Under the pieces are notes generated by a model that saw only the letters and a program-made list of their open reading frames with translations, was not told the DNA's origin and ran no database searches. Shown here one piece after another: positions 56,946 through 64,000 of a stretch of DNA of 64,000 nucleotides. Positions within the stretch are counted from its first letter, which is position 1. Each line of letters opens with the position of its first letter. The translations under genes and the position numbers were made by a program. This stretch comes from Diabrotica undecimpunctata (Eukaryota; Arthropoda; Insecta; Coleoptera; Chrysomelidae): NCBI RefSeq assembly GCF_040954645.1, contig NC_092803.1, positions 67,490,427 through 67,554,426 on the forward strand. Direction: 5' to 3'.

Positions 56946-57835
56946 GTCTCTTGCATATAATTCCTATGGTCACGTTTTAGATCGTCAGTCCAGTATGTTG
57001 GTGCACGACCTCTGCTTCGGTAGGCATCATCTCTTGGTCTACATTCCAGTATTCGCTTTGTTCGTGTGCTACCTGTCATTCAATTGAATGTCACGTGACC
57101 TACCCAGTTCTACTTCAGTGAAATTCAGTGATATTCTCTCTACAGCATTAGAAACTCTTGATATTCGTCGTAGTTGGCGGTTTAGGATCTTGTCTCGCAG
57201 TGAAACGCCCGTTTCAGCTTCGTAAGTCAACACTGTCAAAGTACACTAATATGAGTTTTTCTTTAAGATATATTGGTATATCGGACGATTCGAAAATGTG
57301 GTTTAACTTGACGAAGGCTGCCCAAGTCAGTCTTATACCGCGGAAAATCTGAACGATTCGGTTATCTTTTCCTATGCGAATTTCTTGACCTAGGTTATTA
57401 CCTGGTCTATGGATCTTGGTCATAAGTAGATATCTTCACTGACTACAAGATTTGCCATCATTTGAGTTTAGGTATATTTAGTTTTAATCCTTCTTCTAAC
57501 GAGGAAAAGTCGATCTGATTTAAAAGTGTTTTGGCCTCATCTATCATATTAACTATTAACACAATATCATCTGCAAACCTCAGGTGGCTAAGGTTTTCTT
57601 CGTTTATGTCTATGCCCTCATCGGTCAGCTTTGCCTTATTACATATAGGTATATTCCAAATAGTAGTGAATAGTTTCGTTGATATGGTGTCCCCCTGATG
57701 TACTCCATGTTGTATTGGGAATTTCTGAATTTGACGGTCACTCATTCTAACATTAGCTGTAGAGTTTTGGTATATACAATTCGGCATTCTGTCAAGGCTT
57801 TTAACATTTTTTGTTGATTTGTGGTGTAAAATAAC
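56946..57835 (-). pseudogene. RTE-like LINE RT relic
   Basis: Minus strand: IQHGVHQGDTISTKLFTTIW (RT motif 4) and HLRFADDIVLIVN (catalytic, about 57560-57600). GQEIRIGKDNRIVQIFRGIR, LTWAAFVKLNHIFESSDIPI at 57214-57423 come next. Decayed 'RISLNFTEVELGRSRDIQLN'-like residues and TRTKRILECRPRDDAYRSRG at the end lead up to the inserted tail. RT motifs 0-3 are absent. Confidence 0.75.
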
Positions 57836-57916
57836 ATTTCATAATCCAAAAATAATAAAGCTAGTGGTTTATTATATACAGTACATTTTTCCTATAAGAT
57901 TTTTTATTACCAATAG

Positions 57917-58078
57917 GTGATCGTTCGTTCGGTAGCCTAAATAAACATATGCCTACTGTAAATTTCCACTTCTATGAATCATTAGATATTAATGAGCTCG
58001 AAAACCTACAAATCTTCTTTACTGTACCAGAACTATCTAAAAGATTAATATCTGTCATCGAACATCCATATTTAGCAG
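57917..58078 (+). other. exon-like segment of unknown gene
   Basis: A stop-free 162-bp stretch (54 codons) between a good acceptor (pyrimidine-rich, ..TTACCAATAG) and a weak donor (GCAG|GTTTTTG). It encodes RSFGSLNKHMPTVNFHFYES, LDINELENLQIFFTVPELSK and RLISVIEHPYL. No family recognised. It is the only piece of the window that looks like a host coding exon rather than element debris. Whether it is expressed is unknown. Confidence 0.35.
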
Positions 58079-58274
58079 GTTTTTGTTGATTATATTATGG
58101 TAAATTATGAAAAAGTTCACCTTAAGTGGATAAAAAATGAATAACAATTATCATAATATCATATTTCTACGACTAATTAGACTGACTTTCTTTGTTTTTA
58201 TGTAGAACAAAACATAATGTTAAAGATATTATGCCATTTACTTTGATCTTTGGACCTTTGCCATCTATACGCAA

Positions 58275-58937
58275 CACACTATTCGCTCCGTGCGTGACCA
58301 TGGTAGGGGTACTTTGAAACGATGCCAGCGTGCGTAGCGGCGAAATATGACAAAATTGGCCCTACCTTTTTACGCATAAATTTTATCAAAAATGTGTGCA
58401 AAAATACATATTGCGTATTTAATTGTGCTAATAATAGCAAAAATAGTAAGTGTAGTTTTTATAGGTTCCCAAAGATTACATATAAATTAGAGAAAAGAAA
58501 AAGATGGATCCGTGCTATTAATATGAAAAAGTAAATATCACATAACTTCATTCTTATGCCATTGAAATAGAAAAAAATTTAACTTAATTTACCTTAAATG
58601 ATATTTTATAGGGCTTCAAGCTAACTGCAGAGTGCCTGATGACTTTAGCTTTTACATTATAACTTTTACTTTTACTGTTTTTAAATATATGCTCTTTCAT
58701 GTGAAAAACTTGATTTGCCAGTACTAGATTTTTCCCTTTCTTTTCCGTTTGTGGTTGAAAAGATATATTATGATGAATTTTGAGAAACCTAGTTTTTAAC
58801 ACTACATTTATTTTGTACATAAACTAAAAAAATATAATTAAAAAGTTAATTATTAATAATTGTCAATTCGCATGTACTTCATCAAAACTGTCAGATGAAG
58901 GCGGTAGGTGTCGCGTCAGTCACGCACGGAGCGAATA
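58275..58937 (+). mobile_element. TIR mini-element carrying a THAP exon
   Basis: Inverted ends TATTCGCTCCGTGCGTGAC (58280-58299 region) and the complement at about 58919-58937, about 660 bp in all. It encloses the THAP ORF. No clear target duplication. Confidence 0.7.
58322..58534 (+). CDS. THAP-type zinc-finger N-terminus
   Basis: 70 codons. After a 30-residue lead it reads YCVFNCANNSKNSKCSFYRF, P, then KRKRWIRAINMKK. Cys-x3-Cys, 'FYRFP' and the following Trp are the first half of the C2CH THAP DNA-binding domain used by P-element transposases and many animal regulators. The second Cys-x2-His half would be in a further exon: AAAAA|GTAAAT at the ORF end can serve as a donor. No transposase body is found before the right TIR, so this is either a miniature P-like element or a captured THAP exon. 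Confidence 0.65.
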   Translation: MPACVAAKYDKIGPTFLRINFIKNVCKNTYCVFNCANNSKNSKCSFYRFPKITYKLEKRKRWIRAINMKK

Positions 58938-59269
58938 AGTAGGTATGGTAACAATCTAGAGCAGAATAGCGATATCTAACACATAATAATTTAAACTCAA
59001 AGTTTGACAAACCCATAAAAACAGAGCTTAAGAAAATACAGTTTTTTTTTTCATCTAGACATCAATTTTAATTGGATTTTAAAAAGTGACATACCGTTAT
59101 AATGTCTTATTATATATCAATAAATTCAGCTTAATTTTAGTGTACTATAATTTTTTATGATGAAATAATCAAAGAAAAGTTAAGTGCACTAATTTTATAA
59201 AAAAAATTAACATAAAAGTCAATATAAAACATAAAAATCTATCAAAAAAAGTGTTTAATATTATGTGTT

Positions 59270-60245
59270 TCCTCAAGCAGCATTAATTACAACTTGACAC
59301 GTCCTTGGCATGCTTTAAATTAAGTTAACAATTTTGTTTTAAGACAGTAGGATCCATTCCTGTTTAAGCAGATTTTGAAGACCTTATCTAGTATAACCAT
59401 TGTGCAGATGAGGAGCAATCTGTCTCTTAAGCATATCCCATACTTGCTCGCTGACCACTACAAAGGTATGATATCCTCATTATAAAACCAATATCTTACT
59501 GTTTCTGCAATATATCGCCTTGCATTATCCAGCATGTAACTCAAATCAGGACCTGCAGCAGTGACAAATGGAAGGACAACAGGTTCTAAGATACGATCAC
59601 TATATTGAGATTGATTCAAAGTGCCTTCTACAAAAACAAGAACAGTTCGCTGATGAAATATTAGTCTAGCCCACATCATTACTTGTAGACCACTATATGG
59701 ACAAACACCCTATACACGACTGAGTTCTCGACCAGGTCCTCTCCAAACTCTTACTCTTTTTTATTTAGTTTGGAGATAAAATCTAGCATTATCTGTGAAT
59801 AATACAGAACTCCATTCTTGTAAGCCCTACTGCAGATATTCTTGTGCCCACCTTAATCTCTGCCCACGATTTTCATGACGTAACATGGGAACTGTCAATG
59901 GACGTCTAGCGTACATATCAGTTTTATGTAATCTATTACTCAAAATTTGGTCACATAGAGTAATGTCGTGGGTATTTTCTAAGGCTCCATTAAGTTCACG
60001 TGCACTTATATGCACATTTCGACGAGCTAATCCTACCACGTACCGATCCTGTCAAGGAGGAGTTTCACGTTGACGACCCCAATTCTTTCAGCGACATTAC
60101 TAATTTTTTTATATCGATGTCACAATCGCGAAATTACGCTCCGATCTACGTCAAAATGACGTACAACATCAGATTGTGACAGACCAACCTGAATCATATT
60201 CACAGCACTCACCACTTCAACATGTATTACATGCCGACGCTACAT
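59270..60245 (-). pseudogene. Tc1-like (DD34E-type) transposase relic
   Basis: Minus strand: paired-like HTH VVSAVNMIQVGLSQSDVVRH and FDVDRSVISRLWHRY (about 60130-60220). VGLARRNVHISARELNGALE and MLRHENRGQRLRWAQEYLQ follow (59827-60039), then VLFTDNARFYLQ (first Asp, Glu lost) and WRGPGREL. MMWARLIFHQRTVLVFVEGT and YMLDNARRYIAETV carry the second Asp (59458-59679). The expected NPIEH...W segment is missing, so the third catalytic Glu is lost. Frameshifts near 59680, 59825 and 60040. Confidence 0.8.
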
Positions 60246-60289
60246 GACTATCTTTGCGTTTAATAATCTTGTTTTAGTAAATACAGACT

Positions 60290-60721
60290 ATCTTTAAAAT
60301 TTAAAGCACTATTTATTTACAATTTCACTCTTGCTTTAATAAAACAGTACAATTGACAGATTCATTTACATGGCATATCTTGATTTGTAGAGAACAAGTT
60401 TTAAAATCAAATGGTATTTATTAATAAAAAAGTTTTTATTGAAAAAAGTAGAATAATAATGGTGTTCCTTAGACATTTTTATGTGTGTACCTTTAAAATT
60501 TGAACCACTTTTTCTTTACAATTTGAAGCAATTAATCGTACTAATTTCAGGCGCTGTCACTTTTTCCTTAATAAAAAAGTGCGAGTGACAGATTAATTTT
60601 TATGGCATACCTTGATTTGTAGAAATCAAGTTTATAAAACGGAGGGTATGTATTAACAAAAAATATTTATTGAAAAAAGTATAATAATATTGGTGTTTCT
60701 TAGTCATTTTTAATGTGTGTA
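60290..60721. repeat. diverged tandem duplication, two units
   Basis: Unit 1 (60290-60490) and unit 2 (60491-60721) share CTTTAAAATTT(A/G)AA, TTTACAATTT, TGGCATA(T/C)CTTGATTTGTAGA, ATTGAAAAAAGTA(G/T)AATAAT, GGTGTT(C/T)CTTAG and ATGTGTGTA in the same order. Non-coding, next to the Tc1-like relic, perhaps its duplicated terminal region. Confidence 0.75.
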
Positions 60722-61060
60722 TTTTTAATAGAAGTGGTTTATATTCATATATATCTAATGGACACATTTTCCACCAGCGTTTAGTGTGTCACAACGTTAC
60801 AAGTCAGAGTTTTCACAGTGGCAGGCAAGGAATCGTTAAAAAGAAGAATGTGTTTGAAGAATTTTGCCAAAATCTGGAATAATTCAAGTCATACGCTACG
60901 CTGTTAAAAGCGCAGCGTTGGAAAACTGCAGAAACTGTCATCTAACAACTCATTATGCGTTGCTAATTCTAAGAGATGGAAATTTGTTGTATACCTACAA
61001 TTTCTAACGTGATTAAAGTGAAGAATATTAAAATTATTATTTTTGGGGATCTGCTTTTTT

Positions 61061-61350
61061 ATATAATAATAGTCTCCCGTTTTATACCGCTCGCGGCTTT
61101 GGGAGTATAGCAGGGTAGTCTGCTATATCTAGGGCCTACGGTATACAAGGAAGGTAACATGGCCAGTGCTACGCTTCAACCGCCTATTATTACCCCTAGT
61201 TTTACCCAATGTACTCATTTTATTCAGGCTGAGTCGACCTGGGGCCTATAGACATTTTAAAAATGTCTAGTTGTTTTTGCCGGCGGTAGGATTCGAACTC
61301 CGGACCACCGGCATGCGAGGCAAGCATCCTACCGCTTGCGCTATGCAGGC
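61061..61350 (-). mobile_element. tRNA-derived SINE
   Basis: Starts at 61350 with a tRNA-like head: A box TAGCGCAAGCGG and B box GAGTTCGAATCC at tRNA spacing, ending in a CCGGCA segment. About 200 nt of tRNA-unrelated body follows (CTAGACATTTTTAAAATGTC, GGTCGACTCAGCC, GTAGGCCCTAGATATAGCAG). The 3' end is a TATTATTATATA tail. Flanked by CTTTTTT on both sides, a probable target duplication. The stems do not pair fully, so it is not a functional tRNA gene. Confidence 0.75.
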
Positions 61351-61399
61351 CTTTTTTTACTTTTGTATATTCTCTCCAAAAATATTAATTATTCCTACA

Positions 61400-61985
61400 A
61401 ACTGGACAACATAGATCTATATTTAGTGCTAAATCTATTGCAATTAAATTCTTTGATTTTGGCTAAGTACGCAAGTTACTACTAATTATAGCATATATTC
61501 AATTAAAAAATGGATTTTGGAACTGCAAAAAGTTAATAAAAACATTAATTTTGTATGGGTTAAAGCACGTCGGCCTTGAACATAACGAGCACGTTAATAC
61601 GCTGGCAAAAACAAGTGGAAAAAATAATTTGACCAGTAAACTACCTGTAAGTTTTTGTGATGCAGTCATTTATATTAAAATGAAATATGCCAAATTTGGA
61701 AAGAATATTGGTCACAATATACTTATAACAATCCTTCTAGATTCTGTAGTATTAAAAATTAAATACCGAATAGAAAGTGATTATTCAAGAAAATATATCA
61801 GAACTGTAACACATCTTCGATTTGGCCATGTCTATTATCCCACATACCTACATCAAATTCGTGTTTTCGAAAATGATCATTGTCAAAATTGTGGTAAAAA
61901 AGGTGACTTAGATCACATTTTTGTCAAATGTCAAAAGTATAACGATGAAACAGATCACTGTATTCAAAAATTACATTAAATTAAT
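61400..61985 (+). pseudogene. LINE tail with RNase H domain (I/Jockey-type)
   Basis: Plus strand: KWILELQKVNKNINFVWVKA, then after a 1-nt shift HVGLEHNEHVNTLAKTSG, the last catalytic region of an RNase H domain (..W(V/I)..HxGxxGNExxDxxAK; here G changed to H and D to N). The C-terminus follows: THLRFGHVYYPTYLHQIRVF, CQNCGKKGDLDHIFVKCQKY (Cys-His knuckle) and IQKLH-stop at 61979. The RT is missing upstream. Confidence 0.75.
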
Positions 61986-62266
61986 ATACAGGCTTCGTTT
62001 AATATCCTCAGTCTCTTAGCTAATGGAAATGAGTGAAATTATAATGCACCAGTAAGGTTCCTGTTAAGTACCAAAATAGTCTTGTAGTACCGACTATCAA
62101 AAAAATATAATAAAAATGTGATGAGCAACTTGGACAGTCTTATCAAGCTGTCCTCTACCTGTGTAGATGCTGTCTACCTTTGAAGAGTTGTAACCTTATT
62201 GAAAATTGAAATTGAAATCTTATTTCTTATTATCTGCAACGCAATAAAACACGAGACAACTTCGTT

Positions 62267-63430
62267 CTTCTTCTTCCTATGCCGTCCCCATTAACGGAGG
62301 TTGGCGACCACATTTTTAAAAGCTTCTCTGTCTTTTGCAACGTGGAATAATTCGTCTACAGTCATGTTTGTCCAGTCTCGAATATTTCGCAGCCATGACT
62401 TCCTCTTTCTACCTATTCCCTTTTTGCCATCGACTCTACCCTGCATGATGACCTGCAGAAGACTATATTTATTATTTCTTAGTATGTGTCCAAGGTATGC
62501 AGTCTTGCGTACTTTTATCGTTCTCAACAATTTTTTGTCTCGACCCATCCTTCTCAGCACTTCCTCATTGGTGACCCTGGCAGTCCATGGAATTCTTAAC
62601 ATTCTCCGGTATATCCAAAGTTCAAAGGCTTCAATCTTTTTAACTATTTGCGCTTTTAGTGTCCATGTTTCTACCCCGTACAATAGTTGCGACCAGACGT
62701 AACATTCAACAAACCTTAGTCTCAGCGCAGTATTCAGATTTTTGTCACAGAACAATTGTTTGAATTTTAAGAACGCTGCCCTTGCCATTTCTATTCGTAC
62801 CCGGATCTCTTGGTCTGGATCTAATTCTGTGTTGATGTAAGCTCCCAGATATTTATATTTTGTCACTCTCTCTATTTGCTGTCCACCAAGAGTTAGTTGT
62901 TTATTATTTATTGGACTCCTTGATACTATCATAAATTTGGTCTTATCTGTGTTGATGTCAAGTCCCATTTGAATGCATTCACTATTTATTGCATCTAGTA
63001 AAGTTTGTAGTTCTTCTATACTCTCAGCCATAATTACCGTGTCATCTGCAAATCTCATGGTGTTTATGATTTCTCCACCAATTCTTATTCCCTCTTTTCT
63101 TTCCCATAAGGCTTTTCTGAATATGACCTGTGAGTACACGTTGAAAAGCGTCGGAGACAAGACGCATCCTTGCCTAACCCCTCTCGCAATCGGTATATTA
63201 TTTGTTTCTATATCGTTCACCTTTACTACTGCTTTCTGGTTCCAGTATATAGCCTTAATAAACTCAATGTCTTTTTTGTCTAAATTGATGTTTTTTAATT
63301 CATCTATTAACTTCATATGCTGCACTCGGTCAAAGGCCTTCCTAAAGTCTATGAAGCATACATATGCACTCTTGTTATATTCCCGACATTTCTGCAAGAG
63401 TACCGTCAACTCAAATAATGCTTCTCTTGT
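62267..63430 (-). mobile_element. 5'-truncated RTE-like LINE with 11-bp target duplication
   Basis: 1,164 bp with (GAA)n tail (complement of CTTCTTCTTCC at 62267). Flanked by ACAACTTCGTT at 62256-62266 and 63431-63441. Carries the ORF described below. One of the youngest-looking insertions of this window, since the frame is open and the duplication perfect. Confidence 0.95.
62291..63409 (-). CDS. LINE RT (C-terminal two thirds of ORF2), open frame
   Basis: 372 codons without a stop. RT motifs: SAYVCFIDFRKAFDRVQHMK (first catalytic Asp), AVVKVNDIETNNIPIARGVR, QGCVLSPTLFNVY, TMRFADDTVIMAES (FADD, about 63045-63065), MGLDINTDKTKFMIVSR. The thumb and tail are KYKYLGAYINTELDPDQEIR, VRIEMARAAFLKFKQLF, YGVETWTLKAQIVKKIEAFE, LWIYRRMLRIPWTARVTNEE, KTAYLGHILRNNKYSLLQVI, KKGIGRKRKSWLRNIRDWTN. 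The endonuclease and RT motifs 0-2 were never copied, since the 5' truncation ends at 63430. The Met used as start is internal. Confidence 0.93.
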   Translation of the reverse strand: MTVLLQKCREYNKSAYVCFIDFRKAFDRVQHMKLIDELKNINLDKKDIEFIKAIYWNQKAVVKVNDIETNNIPIARGVRQGCVLSPTLFNVYSQVIFRKALWERKEGIRIGGEIINTMRFADDTVIMAESIEELQTLLDAINSECIQMGLDINTDKTKFMIVSRSPINNKQLTLGGQQIERVTKYKYLGAYINTELDPDQEIRVRIEMARAAFLKFKQLFCDKNLNTALRLRFVECYVWSQLLYGVETWTLKAQIVKKIEAFELWIYRRMLRIPWTARVTNEEVLRRMGRDKKLLRTIKVRKTAYLGHILRNNKYSLLQVIMQGRVDGKKGIGRKRKSWLRNIRDWTNMTVDELFHVAKDREAFKNVVANLR

Positions 63431-63441
63431 ACAACTTCGTT

Positions 63442-64000
63442 ACAGTACCTAATTGTAGATTTTGATTTGTCCATAAATAAACATTGGGAATGAGAAAAAG
63501 AATTTTTGTGTGAACATCAAAATAGAGGCCGGTTTCTCTGAATGTGGAACTTACATAACAGTGTCAGATATTATCAGCAATCGGAATTCATCTCAAAAAA
63601 AAGAACTCTTTAGTTTTTACAAAAGGAAATCTTAGAAAAGAAAAGTAATAAAAACCAATATGTTAATATTTTGCGAGAATATCGATCATACAAACGTAAA
63701 GTATACGGTTGACCAAATTGCTTTAGCCAGGAATACCGTCAGGTGTAAATAGATGAAACGTGTAGTGCCAAAATTAATGATTTGCAAGATGACAACAATA
63801 TTGATGTTTTCATAAATCTTTTTTTAACTTCTCTACAGGATGATAATTTTTATCCATATGTATTCCAAATGTAAATTATTGACCTACATAACTATATAAT
63901 TATGTAGCTGTTAGTTATATTATGTACTCGTTTTGCGTCCACTTATCTTTCTAAACCAGAGGCGTAGCGTCAGCCTGTAAGTAAGGGACGCAATAAAATC
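63442..64000. other. no supported gene
   Basis: AT-rich sequence up to the window end. The target duplication of the LINE ends at 63441. No frames or repeats recognised. Confidence 0.5.

Noticed and set aside
61280..61350. tRNA gene on the minus strand
   Set aside because: A and B boxes are present, but acceptor and T stems do not pair and a SINE body follows; annotated as a SINE.

Overview
The window looks like a stretch of a large, AT-rich insect nuclear genome, most likely a beetle. That assignment is inference, from the mix of element families (RTE-like LINEs, Penelope-like elements, insect Tc1/IS630 'DDE superfamily endonuclease' genes, Ty3/Gypsy), GT-AG introns inside transposase genes and long (TA)n tracts. 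I found no intact host gene. The only candidate is one 162-bp exon-like segment near 57.9-58.1 kb. Almost everything recognisable is transposable-element sequence, much of it nested.

Layout. 0-1.5 kb: broken pogo/Tigger-like transposase. 1.9-4.2 kb: two adjacent Penelope-like fragments, one with the GIY-YIG domain. 4.2-5.7 kb: a foldback element with a (TA)n core, then a LINE endonuclease relic. 7.2-11.4 kb: a LINE split by a short LINE tail (9-bp duplication) and by a 2.2-kb hAT element whose transposase keeps a GT-AG intron. 11.6 kb: a miniature element carrying E-box palindromes. 12.4-13.9 kb: hammerhead-like motifs and a LINE relic. 13.9-21.1 kb: a roughly 7-kb element with TIRs of about 650 bp that holds two MITEs and a Tc1/IS630-like DDE gene. 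21.1-24.5 kb: a 5' LTR, gag with SAP domain and CCHC knuckle, and truncated pol of a Ty3/Gypsy element.

25.5-27.2 kb: LINE tails and a Helitron helicase relic. 27.2-38.7 kb: a young internally deleted LTR retrotransposon (two 1,458-bp LTRs) and, in opposite orientation, a solo LTR of the same family. Both lie inside or between (TA)n tracts, and the solo LTR is split by a 3,096-bp TA-flanked inverted-repeat element carrying an unassigned ORF. 38.7-41.1 kb: a second DDE gene split by a LINE with a 12-bp duplication, then a second pogo-like relic. 41.2-41.5 kb: full copy of the E-box MITE with a 10-bp duplication. 43-50 kb: a LINE interrupted by an apparent chimera of an APE-type LINE (PHD-like ORF1, endonuclease-RT ORF2) and a restriction-like-endonuclease LINE tail.

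50-56 kb: mostly featureless, with LINE and Penelope relics. 56.3-57.8 kb: two RTE-like LINEs. 58.3-58.9 kb: a TIR-flanked mini-element encoding a THAP finger. 59.3-60.2 kb: Tc1-like transposase relic. 61-63.4 kb: tRNA-derived SINE, RNase H LINE tail and a 5'-truncated LINE with an 11-bp duplication.

The 'system' here is an ecology of selfish elements. (TA)n tracts recur at element borders, and several insertions can be dated relative to one another from their target duplications.
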